Below are positions 6,748 to 13,271 of a stretch of 26,014 nucleotides of DNA, in pieces. The notes under the pieces were generated by a model. That model ran no database searches. It was not told where the DNA came from and saw nothing but the letters and a program-made list of their open reading frames with translations. Origin of the DNA: DASUBV01 sp035763085 (GTDB taxonomy: Bacteria; Actinomycetota; Actinomycetes; Streptosporangiales; Streptosporangiaceae); the NCBI GenBank assembly GCA_035763085.1, contig DASUBV010000039.1, positions 1-26,014 on the forward strand, given 5' to 3'. The position numbers and the translations under genes are program-made. Numbering within the stretch: the stretch's first letter is position 1; every line of letters begins with the position of its first letter.

Positions 6748-7098
6748 ATGGAGCAGACCTGCCCGCCGTTCGTGTCCGACTGCCATGTGCGCGCGGCAGC
6801 CGAGCTCATCAGTCACGCCTGGGATCCTGTCGTGCTGTCCGCCTTGCGCGCGGGTCCGACGCGGCGCAGCGAGCTGCTCTGCCGCATCGCGGGAGTCAGC
6901 GACAAGGTGCTGACTCAGGCCCTGCGGCGCTTGCAGTCACGCGGGCTCATCACCCGGCTGCCCGGCCAGGCGCCTGCGCGGGCCAGTGCCGTCTACCAGC
7001 TCTCGCCGCTCGGTGCGTCCCTCGCGAACGGTCCGCTGGCTCAGCTGGCCCGGTGGGCTGCCGACCACCAGGCCGAGCTCGCCGCCCTGCCCGGCTGA
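6748..7098 (+). CDS. HxlR-family winged-helix transcriptional regulator
   Basis: A 116-residue protein; ATG 6748 is chosen because HxlR proteins begin just before the CPPFVSDCHVRAAAELI block, though the frame is open from 6676 and a GTG sits at 6745. The HxlR signature is present: a first helix ending in WDPVVLSALRAGPTRRSELL, then the recognition helix GVSDKVLTQALRRLQSRGLI (about residues 50-69), then a wing ending in VYQLSPLGASL. Cys5 and Cys12 lie before the first helix, where redox-sensing relatives carry a reactive Cys, so thiol or aldehyde sensing is possible but unproven. The divergent reductase and the intervening dyad support local control. Confidence 0.9.
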   Translation: MEQTCPPFVSDCHVRAAAELISHAWDPVVLSALRAGPTRRSELLCRIAGVSDKVLTQALRRLQSRGLITRLPGQAPARASAVYQLSPLGASLANGPLAQLARWAADHQAELAALPG

Positions 7099-7111
7099 CC
7101 CGTAGCACGGC

Positions 7112-7729
7112 CTAGTCAGGCGGGCGCCGGTCGGGCAGCAGGCCGCCGCGGCTGACGAACTCGCGCTGGCAGGCCGTGCACCGCCGGAAGTGCTCGGTGG
7201 CGGTCAGCAGGTCGCTGCCCTCCAGCACCGCGGCCAGGCCGCCCCGCTCGCAGCACTCCCCCGCCGCCGGCGGCTCGGCGGGCGGGCGGCGCCGGCCGGC
7301 CCGGTCGCCGATCATGCCGTCCAGCCGCTCGGCCGCCTCGGGATGGCCGGCACCATAAGCCTCGACGTACCAGCGAGCCGCCTCCGACACCAGGGCCAGC
7401 TCGGCGCGCCGGTCCCCGGCAGCGCGCTCGGCCAGCATCTCCAGCACCCGGCCGAGCCGGACCGGGGCGTCGGCGAAGTCGTTGGCCGCCGCCAGCCGGT
7501 ACCACCGCGCCGCCTCATCGGGCCGCCCGGCCTCGTCGTGCTGGCGGGCCAGCTCATAGGCGGCCCAGTCCAGCTCCAGGCAGTCGAGCGTGGCCCGCAG
7601 CTGAGCGCTGGCCAGCGCGCTGCGGCCGCGGTGCTCGGCTTCCAGCGCGGCCAGCCGCCCGGCGATCGCCGCCTCCGGCATGGCCGCGATGGCCGCCGCC
7701 GCGGCGGCCAGCTGGTCATCGACGCTCAC
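7112..7729 (-). CDS. Anti-sigma-like protein: Sel1/TPR-like helices plus C-terminal zinc finger
   Basis: A 205-residue protein from GTG 7729, whose first bases overlap the sigma-factor stop (GTGA), so translation is coupled. Residues ~56-97 and ~112-135 look like Sel1/TPR repeats (DEAGRPDEAARWYRLAAAND, then SEAARWYVEAYGAGHPEA). The C-terminus has a zf-HC2/ZAS-like unit: Cys158-Cys159, a LAAVLEGSDLL helix, then His180-x3-Cys184-x2-Cys187 (EHFRRCTACQREF). In classical zinc-binding anti-sigma factors this motif is N-terminal and followed by a membrane helix; here it is C-terminal and no membrane segment is visible, so the protein is probably soluble. Partnering with the upstream ECF sigma is inferred from coupling and the motif. 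Redox release through Cys/Zn is a reasonable guess. Confidence 0.75.
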   Translation of the reverse strand: MSVDDQLAAAAAAIAAMPEAAIAGRLAALEAEHRGRSALASAQLRATLDCLELDWAAYELARQHDEAGRPDEAARWYRLAAANDFADAPVRLGRVLEMLAERAAGDRRAELALVSEAARWYVEAYGAGHPEAAERLDGMIGDRAGRRRPPAEPPAAGECCERGGLAAVLEGSDLLTATEHFRRCTACQREFVSRGGLLPDRRPPD

Positions 7730-8298
7730 CGCAGGAGCTCCGCCAGCCGCGTCCGGGCCCGGCTGAAGTGCTCGCTGGCGGCGGTCTCGGCGATGCCCAG
7801 GATCTCGCCTGTCTCGGCCAGGCTGTACCGGCACAGCCCGTGCAGCTGCATGACCTCGGCCTGGCGGCGCGGCAGCGCGCGGATGGCGGCCACGATGTCC
7901 AGGTGCCCGGCGATCCAGTCATCGGCAGCCGCGGCCATGCCCAGGTCCCAGGCGGCCGAGCCGGCGTCGTCGGGCAGCTGGCCGCGGTCGCGGGCCCGCG
8001 CCTCCAGGCGGCGCAGCGCGCGGATCGCGACCTTGAACAGCCAGGCGTCCGGCCGCTCGTAGGTGAGCAGCCGCTCCCAGTTGTCCCGGGCGGCGAGCAT
8101 CGTGTTGTGGGCGATCTGCTGCGCCCACCGGGTGTCGCTGGCCTGGGTGATCAGGCAGCGGACCAGCGGCGGCCACCACTGCCGGTAGAAGTCGGGAAAC
8201 GAGGTCACCGCGAGGCGGGCGTGATGCCCGCGCCGGGCCGGGTCCGGCAGCCCGGCAGGTGCCTGGCCGACGGCTACCCCGCCGGCCTGCACGACCAT
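7726..8298 (-). CDS. ECF-type RNA polymerase sigma factor
   Basis: A 190-residue protein from ATG 8298, with GGCGGGA just upstream as a possible ribosome binding site; GTG 8208 is an alternative that would remove a 30-residue low-complexity lead. Region sigma-2 covers about residues 34-98 (FPDFYRQWWPPLVRCLI, then AQQIAHNTMLAARDNW and PDAWLFKVAIRALRR). Sigma-4 covers about residues 135-188, with IRALPRRQAEVMQLHGLC and the helix-turn-helix SLAETGEILGIAETAASEHF. Sigma-3 and region 1.1 are absent, as in ECF sigmas. The stop overlaps the start of the zinc-finger anti-sigma-like gene. The upstream region (8299-8590) is AT-rich and contains a candidate ECF-like promoter, consistent with autoregulation. 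Confidence 0.85.
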   Translation of the reverse strand: MVVQAGGVAVGQAPAGLPDPARRGHHARLAVTSFPDFYRQWWPPLVRCLITQASDTRWAQQIAHNTMLAARDNWERLLTYERPDAWLFKVAIRALRRLEARARDRGQLPDDAGSAAWDLGMAAAADDWIAGHLDIVAAIRALPRRQAEVMQLHGLCRYSLAETGEILGIAETAASEHFSRARTRLAELLR

Positions 8299-8462
8299 TT
8301 CCCGCCGTTCGGCCTGTCCATCCGAGCCCCCACATAGCTAGACGATGCGGCGGGAGTCGAGTGACCAGCAGCCAGCGCCGAACGTCCCGAACCCCGTAAC
8401 CTGCACAGCCGAGTGCGGCCCCGGCTCCCCGGCTGCCGCTGGCCTGGGAGCTAACACTCAAT

Positions 8463-8492
8463 ATGACGTCATCATAGGTACTTTCGGTTCAC
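8463..8492 (-). promoter_or_regulatory. AT-rich promoter region: TGACGTCA palindrome and weak ECF-like -35/-10
   Basis: On the minus strand GTGAACC (8492-8486) is followed after 18 bp by CGTC (8468-8465), resembling the AAC...CGTC/T architecture of ECF promoters with a slightly long spacer. The CGTC lies inside the perfect 10-bp palindrome ATGACGTCAT (8463-8472). The position fits transcription of the sigma gene. Both elements are short and could be chance. Confidence 0.3.
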
Positions 8493-8563
8493 GCCTTGCT
8501 CATTATCGCCAACTATTTCCCAGTCCGCCTGATTGGCTATTCAGTCAATGGCGATGAATGCAC

Positions 8564-8589
8564 CTGAAAATGTATAGGTCATTTTCCAG
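8564..8589 (-). terminator. Hairpin CTGAAAATG / CATTTTCCAG, candidate terminator of the pca operon
   Basis: A 9-bp stem with one bulged base and a 7-nt loop, 34 bp beyond the stop of the last pca-operon gene (GNAT, stop 8623). It is AT-rich, as is the surrounding 130 bp. It is the only clear stem-loop between the pca operon and the sigma gene. The remainder of 8299-8622 holds no supported gene. Confidence 0.4.
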
Positions 8590-8622
8590 TGCCGTGCCGT
8601 GCTGCCGCCTGGCTTGCCCCGG

Positions 8623-9207
8623 CTAGCCCGGCACCGAGGCCAGCGCCCGGCTGACCAGGGGGTCGGCGGCGGCCAGGCCGTAGCGACCGGCGTAAATGGC
8701 CGCCACCAGCTGCCGGAGCTGCTCCCCCGTGCAGGCCGGCGCGGCCATCAGCAGCATCGGCTCGGTGCCCGCGCCGGTCAGGTCTGGCATGACGTACCCG
8801 GGCACCGGCAGCAGCACCGTCCCGCAGCTGCGCCAGAACGCGATGCGGCCGCGCCGGGCCAGCTGCTGCGCCGGGTCGCTGGCCTGCGCCGGGTCCTCGA
8901 CCTCGAAGACCACCCGGCCCGGCCAGTCCGGCACGGCGCCGGGCAGCAGCCGCCACAGCCGGCCTCCCGCGCCCTGGCGGCGGCGGGCGGCCGCGACGGC
9001 GAAGTACCGGACGAACATCGCCGCTGCCAGCCGGCGCAGCGAGGCGAACCCGGCCGGCACCCCGTCCTCGACTGCGACCAGCAGCCCGCCGTGGTCATCC
9101 AGCTCCGCGAACGGCACCCGCAGCTCCGGCGGGAATGCCTCCTCATAGATCGCCCGCACCGCGGCGAGCTGCCCCGGGGCAAGGACGCCGGCCGGGACGA
9201 GGTTCAC
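8623..9207 (-). CDS. GNAT-like N-acetyltransferase, last gene of the pca operon
   Basis: A 194-residue protein from GTG 9207, overlapping the pcaD stop (GTGA). The N-terminal half has the GNAT layout: IYEEAFPPELRVPF as first helix, then LLVAVEDGVPAGFASLRRL as central strands, then MFVRYFAVAAARRRQGAGGR. That last block contains a degenerate acetyl-CoA pyrophosphate loop (R-R-Q-G-A-G-G-R against the usual Q/RxxGxG/A). The second half (VVFEVEDPAQ, then IAFWRSCGTVLLPVPGYVMP) matches GNAT proteins of unknown substrate. Translational coupling to pcaD implies co-expression with protocatechuate degradation, but no known pca step needs acetylation. The role could be detoxification or regulation, or the gene may simply be a passenger. 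Confidence 0.7.
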   Translation of the reverse strand: MNLVPAGVLAPGQLAAVRAIYEEAFPPELRVPFAELDDHGGLLVAVEDGVPAGFASLRRLAAAMFVRYFAVAAARRRQGAGGRLWRLLPGAVPDWPGRVVFEVEDPAQASDPAQQLARRGRIAFWRSCGTVLLPVPGYVMPDLTGAGTEPMLLMAAPACTGEQLRQLVAAIYAGRYGLAAADPLVSRALASVPG

Positions 9208-9971
9208 CGCAGGTGCGCCAGCAGCAGGGCGCTGACCTCGGCCGCCGCCGACACGTTGGCCAGGTGCGCCGCGCCGCGGATCACCCGCAGCCGGGCCCCC
9301 GGGATGGCCGCGGCGATCACCGCGCCGTGCCAGGGCGGCGTGGCCGGGTCCTCGGCGCCGGCGATGACCAGGGTCGGCGCGGCGATCCGGGCCAGGTCAG
9401 GACGCAGGTCCATGGCCGCGATCGCCTCACAGCACCCGGCGTAGCCCTCATCGTCGGTCGCGGCCAGGCCCGCCGCGAAAGCGGCTGGCGCCTCGGGGTG
9501 CGCGGCCTGGTAAGCCGGGGTGAACCAGCGGCTGGCCACCTGCGCGGCGATCGAGGCGGTGCCCGCCGCGCGCACCGCCGCCGCCCGGCCGGTCCAGCCC
9601 GCGGCCGGCGGCAGGTAAGCCGACGTGCACGACAGGCCCAGCGCGCTGATCCGCTCCGGCGCATGGGCGGCCAGCCACATGCCGACCATCCCGCCCAGCG
9701 ACACCCCGCAGTAGGCCGCGCGCTCGATGCCGCGGGCATCCAGCAGGGCCAGGACGTCGGCGCCCAGGTCGGCGATCGTGTACGGGCCGGGAGCCGCGGG
9801 CGCCCCGCCGTGCCCCCGGAGCTCGGGCCGCAGCACCCGGAAGTGCCGGGTCAGCGCCGGCAGCTGCGGCTCCCAGCACGCCCGGCTGGTGCCGAGCGAG
9901 TTGCCCAGCACCACTACCGGCGCGCCGGCCGGCCCCTCCAGGGCGGCCTCGGGCACCGACGGCTCAGGCAT
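9204..9971 (-). CDS. pcaD: 3-oxoadipate enol-lactonase (alpha/beta hydrolase)
   Basis: Hydrolyses 3-oxoadipate enol-lactone to 3-oxoadipate in the cytoplasm. I chose ATG 9971 (255 residues); a TTG two codons upstream is possible. The fold is a standard alpha/beta hydrolase: oxyanion strand VVVLGNSLGTS, nucleophile elbow GVSLGG (Ser91), acid in IAGAEDPATPP (Asp208) and GAAHLANV (His236), numbered from ATG 9971. LRPELRGHG is a typical PcaD block. PcaD and PcaC are separate genes here rather than the fused PcaL of many actinomycetes. The gene begins 8 bp after the pcaG stop and its own stop overlaps the GNAT start. Confidence 0.9.
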   Translation of the reverse strand: MPEPSVPEAALEGPAGAPVVVLGNSLGTSRACWEPQLPALTRHFRVLRPELRGHGGAPAAPGPYTIADLGADVLALLDARGIERAAYCGVSLGGMVGMWLAAHAPERISALGLSCTSAYLPPAAGWTGRAAAVRAAGTASIAAQVASRWFTPAYQAAHPEAPAAFAAGLAATDDEGYAGCCEAIAAMDLRPDLARIAAPTLVIAGAEDPATPPWHGAVIAAAIPGARLRVIRGAAHLANVSAAAEVSALLLAHLR

Positions 9972-9979
9972 CAGCAAGC

Positions 9980-10549
9980 TCAGACATCGAAGAACACGGT
10001 CTCCTGCGGGTCCTGCAGCCGGATGTCGAACCGGAACTGGCCCGGCTCGCCGCGCGCCGCCGCGATCAGCGTGGACCGCCGGGCGGGGTCCACCGTGGCC
10101 AGCACCGGGTCGGCCGCGTTAGCCGCCTCCTCGTCGCCGAAGTAGATCCGGGTCACCACCCGGTCCAGCAGGCCGCGGGCGAACACCGACACGTCCAGGT
10201 GCGGCGCCTCCGTGCCGCCGCCCGGCCACGGCAGCGGGCCGGGCCGCAGCGTGATGATCACGTACCGGCCGTCGGCGCCGGTGGCGCTGCGGCCGAACGC
10301 CCGGAATCCGGCCGGGCCGGCGCCGCGCGGGTCGTCGGGGTGGGCGAAGCGGCCGTCCGGCGCGGCCTGCCAGGTCTCCACCAGCGCGTCGGGCACCGGC
10401 TCCGCCGCGCCGTCCAGCACCCGGCCGCTGATCGTGATCGCGTCCTCGGTGCCCGCCGGCACCACCTGCGGCCCGTCCGGCCACGGCAGCCCGATGGCCA
10501 GGAACGGCCCGATCGTCTGCGACGGCGTCAGGCCCAGCCGCCCGGTCAT
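9980..10549 (-). CDS. pcaG: Protocatechuate 3,4-dioxygenase alpha subunit
   Basis: The 189-residue alpha subunit of intradiol ring-cleaving dioxygenase, starting at ATG 10549 and overlapping the pcaH stop (ATGA). Diagnostic segments are LTPSQTIGPFLAIGLPW at the N-terminus, ISGRVLDGAAEPVPDALVET, WQAAPDGRF, and the C-terminal FRFDIRLQDPQETVFFDV. As expected for alpha subunits, the iron ligands are lost: the beta-subunit HIH position reads APHLDVSVF. It assembles with PcaH to convert protocatechuate plus O2 to 3-carboxy-cis,cis-muconate. The open frame extends further upstream, but that part is antisense-like noise over pcaH. Confidence 0.95.
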   Translation of the reverse strand: MTGRLGLTPSQTIGPFLAIGLPWPDGPQVVPAGTEDAITISGRVLDGAAEPVPDALVETWQAAPDGRFAHPDDPRGAGPAGFRAFGRSATGADGRYVIITLRPGPLPWPGGGTEAPHLDVSVFARGLLDRVVTRIYFGDEEAANAADPVLATVDPARRSTLIAAARGEPGQFRFDIRLQDPQETVFFDV

Positions 10550-11247
10550 CGCCCGTCCTCCTCGAATACCGTCGCCGCCGGCCCGCGCAGCACGATGTCC
10601 CACACGTAGCCCAGCGCCCAGTCTGGCTGGGTGACCTCCATGTCCAGGCGGCAGATCAGCCGCTCGCGCGCCTTCGGGTCCGGGATCGAGTTGAAGATCG
10701 GATCCTGGCCGAACAGCGGGTCGCCCGGGAAGTACATCTGCGTGATCAGCCGCTGGGTGAACGCGCGGCCGAACAGCGAGAAATGGATGTGCTGCGGCCG
10801 CCAGGCATTCAGGTGATTGCGCCACGGGTAGGCGCCCGGCTTGATCGTCACGAACCGGTACCGGCCGCTTGAGTCGGTCATGCACCGGCCCGCCCCGTCG
10901 AAGTTCGGGTCCAGCGGCGCCGGGTGGTCATCCACCCGGTGGTGGTACCGGCCCGAGGCGTTGGCCTGCCAGATCTCCACCAGCGTGTCTGGCACCGGGC
11001 GGCCGCCGGAGTCCAGCACCCGGCCGGTCAGGATCATCCGCTCGCCCAGCGGCTCCCCCGCGTGCCGGGTGGTCAGGTCCGCGTCCGCCGCGGTCACCCG
11101 CTCGGCGCCGAGCAGCGGCCCGGTGATCTCGGTCAGCCCCTGCTCCAGCCGCAGCGGCCGGTGCCGGGGCGCGCGCAGCAGCGTGGAACGGTACTCCGGC
11201 GTGTCCAGCGGCGGGTGCACGCCCTCGGGCCGCTCGTAACCGGTCAT
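10546..11247 (-). CDS. pcaH: Protocatechuate 3,4-dioxygenase beta subunit (catalytic)
   Basis: The 233-residue iron-binding subunit, ATG 11247 overlapping the pcaJ stop. All four non-heme Fe(III) ligands are visible: Tyr101 (GRYHH), Tyr140 (GAYPW), His153 and His155 (QHIHF). Family blocks WQANASGRY, APLDPNFDGAGRC, TIKPGAYPWRNHLNAWRPQ, LITQMYFPGDPLF and the terminal DIVLRG support the call strongly. With PcaG it performs intradiol cleavage of protocatechuate to 3-carboxy-cis,cis-muconate. It sits in the middle of the pca operon with 4-bp overlaps on both sides. Confidence 0.97.
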   Translation of the reverse strand: MTGYERPEGVHPPLDTPEYRSTLLRAPRHRPLRLEQGLTEITGPLLGAERVTAADADLTTRHAGEPLGERMILTGRVLDSGGRPVPDTLVEIWQANASGRYHHRVDDHPAPLDPNFDGAGRCMTDSSGRYRFVTIKPGAYPWRNHLNAWRPQHIHFSLFGRAFTQRLITQMYFPGDPLFGQDPIFNSIPDPKARERLICRLDMEVTQPDWALGYVWDIVLRGPAATVFEEDGR

Positions 11248-11999
11248 GCCTCCGCTCCTTCCGCCTGCAGCGCGCGCAGGGCCGTCAGCTCATCCGGGCC
11301 GGGCGCCCGGATCTGCGCCAGCTGCGGTGACACCCGCAGCTCCCACCCCGTTCTCGCCTGTACATCAGTAACGGAAACCCCGGGGTACACGCCGGTCAGG
11401 ACGAACTCGCACGTGTCGTCGGGCTCCAGGACGCCCAGGTCGGTGATGATCTTCTGCGGGCCGGCGCCGGCCAGGCCGAGCCGCTGCCGGGCCCCCGGCC
11501 CGTCGCCGAATCCCACCGAGGTGATGAAGTCCAGCCGGTCCACGAACGCGCGCAGGTTCTGCCGCAGCACCACCGTCACCTCGCGGCAGCAGCCCGCGAT
11601 CTCCGGGGCCCCGCCCGCCCCCGGCAGCCGGATCTTGGGCCGGGTGTAGTCGCCGATCACCGTGGTGTTGATGTTGCCGAACCTGTCGATCTGCGCGGCG
11701 CCCAGGAATCCCAGGTCGATCCGGCCCGGCTGCAGCCAGTAGTTGAAGATCTCCGGGACGCTCACGACCGCGTCCGCGGTCTGGGCCAGGATCCCGTCGC
11801 CGATCGACAGCGGCAGCGAGCCCGGCTTGGCCCCGATCGTGCCCGACTCGTAAATCAGCACCAGGCCCGGCGCGTGCGTGGCGCGGGCCAGGTTGGCCGC
11901 CGCGCTGGGCAGGCCGATGCCCACGAAGCAGGTCATCCGGTCGCGCAGCGTGCGGGCCGCCGTGACCGTCATCATCTCGTCGGCGGTGTAGTCGCTCAC
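11244..11999 (-). CDS. pcaJ: 3-oxoadipate CoA-transferase beta subunit (CatJ/GctB type)
   Basis: A 251-residue protein from GTG 11999 overlapping the stop of the alpha subunit (GTGA). It contains the catalytic-Glu motif of class I CoA-transferases, YESGTIG, in the block LVLIYESGTIGAKPGSLPLS. Conserved strands include FLGAAQIDRFGNINTT, the Gly-rich LPGAGGAPEI, and FVDRLDFITSVGFG. Its similarity is to the glutaconate-CoA-transferase-like CatJ proteins rather than to the shorter classical PcaJ. With PcaI it moves CoA from succinyl-CoA to 3-oxoadipate. A longer frame reads through the upstream gene but is not needed. The name pcaJ follows the pathway context; catJ would be equally fair. Confidence 0.85.
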   Translation of the reverse strand: MSDYTADEMMTVTAARTLRDRMTCFVGIGLPSAAANLARATHAPGLVLIYESGTIGAKPGSLPLSIGDGILAQTADAVVSVPEIFNYWLQPGRIDLGFLGAAQIDRFGNINTTVIGDYTRPKIRLPGAGGAPEIAGCCREVTVVLRQNLRAFVDRLDFITSVGFGDGPGARQRLGLAGAGPQKIITDLGVLEPDDTCEFVLTGVYPGVSVTDVQARTGWELRVSPQLAQIRAPGPDELTALRALQAEGAEA

Positions 12000-12799
12000 C
12001 CGAGCACCTCGCGCTCCAGCCATGCCGTGAACGCCTCCCGGTCCCGGCTGATGGCGTCCCAGGCGACGTAGAAGTCGTTGTCGCGAGCGGAGTAGCCCAG
12101 CGCGTAGGACGGGTGCGCGCCGCCGGGCACCTCGGCCACGTAGCCCACCGTCCAGGCCGGCAGCACGACCGCTCCCGGCCGCGGCTCCAGCTCGTCGACG
12201 ATCTCCTCGACGGTGACAACCGACCGCTGCGCGGCCAGCACCGCCTCCTTCTGCACGCCGGTGATGCCCCACAGCTGGATGTTGCCGGCCCGGTCGGCGC
12301 ACTGGGCGTGGATGACCGTCACGTCCGGCCGCAGCGCCGACACCGCGGTCAGCTGCTCGCCGGTGAACGGGCAGGTGATCTCGCGGATGCTGGCCGGCTG
12401 GCCGGCCAGCCCGGTGCCGGCGTAGCCGCGCAGCACCGCGAACGGCAGCCCGGACGCGCCGGCCGCGTACCGGTTGGCCATCCCGGCATGGCTGTGCTCC
12501 TCGATCTCCAGCGGGCCCGGCCAGGAGTTCTCCACCGCGTCGCGGAACCGGTGCAGCGAGCCGACGCCCGGGTTGCCGCCCCAGGAGAACACCAGCTTGC
12601 GGGCGCAGCCGGCCCCGATCAGCTGGTCGTAGATCACGTCCGGGGTCATCCGGACCAGGGTCAGCCCGCGCCGCCGCTGGCGGATCACCTCGCGCCCGGC
12701 CGCGTGCGGGATCAGGTGCGTGAAGCCTTCCATCGCGACCGTGTCGCCATCGTGGATCGCGCTCTCGATGGCCGCGGACAGTGACACGATCTCTGCCAC
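11996..12799 (-). CDS. pcaI: 3-oxoadipate CoA-transferase alpha subunit (CatI/GctA type)
   Basis: A 267-residue protein with GTG start 12799, preceded by GGTGAG. Conserved segments match the CatI/GctA group: DGDTVAMEGFTHLIPHAAG, LTLVRMTPDVIYDQLIGAG, the LVFSWGGNPGVGSLHRFRD block, IEEHSHAGMANRY, CPFTGEQLTAVSALRPDVT, and the end ISRDREAFTAWL. It forms a heteromer with PcaJ to activate 3-oxoadipate with CoA from succinyl-CoA. It follows a 76-bp gap after pcaC, the only sizeable gap inside the operon, so an internal promoter is possible there. The thiolase PcaF needed for the next step is not in the window. Confidence 0.87.
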   Translation of the reverse strand: MAEIVSLSAAIESAIHDGDTVAMEGFTHLIPHAAGREVIRQRRRGLTLVRMTPDVIYDQLIGAGCARKLVFSWGGNPGVGSLHRFRDAVENSWPGPLEIEEHSHAGMANRYAAGASGLPFAVLRGYAGTGLAGQPASIREITCPFTGEQLTAVSALRPDVTVIHAQCADRAGNIQLWGITGVQKEAVLAAQRSVVTVEEIVDELEPRPGAVVLPAWTVGYVAEVPGGAHPSYALGYSARDNDFYVAWDAISRDREAFTAWLEREVLG

Positions 12800-12875
12800 G
12801 CCTCACCCACTCTCACCGCTTCACCGAAACGATATCGGGTTCTGACCGCAAAGTGCACACCTGTGCGGAGTACGG
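12800..12875 (-). promoter_or_regulatory. pcaC-pcaI gap with dyads (possible internal promoter/operator)
   Basis: This 76-bp gap interrupts an otherwise overlapping operon. It contains the dyad GCACA-CC-TGTGC (12855-12866) and CCGA-N7-TCGG around the palindrome CGATATCG (about 12825-12838). Such dyads could bind a pathway regulator, typically of the IclR or LysR family, or act in mRNA processing. No regulator gene is nearby, so the function is a guess. Confidence 0.3.
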
Positions 12876-13271
12876 CTAGTGTCCCGGCTCGTCCAGCTCG
12901 GCCAGCACCCCCTGGGCGACAGCGAAGGCGCGGTTGGCCGCCGGGACGCCGGCGTAGATCGCGACCTGCAGCAGCACCTCGGTGATCTGCGCGGTGGTCA
13001 GGCCGTTGCGGACCGCGGCGCGGACGTGCATCGCCAGCTCCTCTTCCTGGCGCAGCGCGGCCAGCGCGGTCAGGGTGATCATGCTGCGCTCGGCGCGGCT
13101 GAGCCCCGGCCGGGTCCAGATCTCGCCCCAGGCATACCGGGTGATCAGGTCCTGGAATGGCGCGGTGAGCTCGGTGGTGCGGGCCGCGGCCCGGTCGACG
13201 TGCTCGTCGCCGAGCACCTCCCGGCGCACCCGCATGCCCTGCTCGCGCGGGCCGGCCTGGTCACTGGTCAT
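12876..13271 (-). CDS. pcaC: 4-carboxymuconolactone decarboxylase
   Basis: A 131-residue protein of the carboxymuconolactone decarboxylase/AhpD-like fold, ATG 13271 overlapping the pcaB stop (ATGA). Family blocks are MRVRREVLGDEHVDRAAA, FQDLITRYAWGEIWTRPGL, the SMITLTALAALRQEEELAMH helix, and the C-terminal LLQVAIYAGVPAANRAF. It removes the carboxyl group from 4-carboxymuconolactone to give 3-oxoadipate enol-lactone. It is a free-standing gene at the usual length, not fused to PcaD. The CxxC of AhpD-type peroxidases is absent, which supports a decarboxylase. Confidence 0.93.
   Translation of the reverse strand: MTSDQAGPREQGMRVRREVLGDEHVDRAAARTTELTAPFQDLITRYAWGEIWTRPGLSRAERSMITLTALAALRQEEELAMHVRAAVRNGLTTAQITEVLLQVAIYAGVPAANRAFAVAQGVLAELDEPGH

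Noticed and set aside
8345..8557. 70-codon plus-strand frame in the AT-rich island
   Set aside because: The product has no protein-like pattern, no ribosome binding site is visible, and it overlaps the likely sigma-gene promoter.
11244..12806. Apparent 520-codon fusion of both CoA-transferase subunits
   Set aside because: The upstream half is an out-of-frame shadow; the true alpha subunit lies in another frame and the beta subunit starts at GTG 11999 with a normal GTGA overlap.
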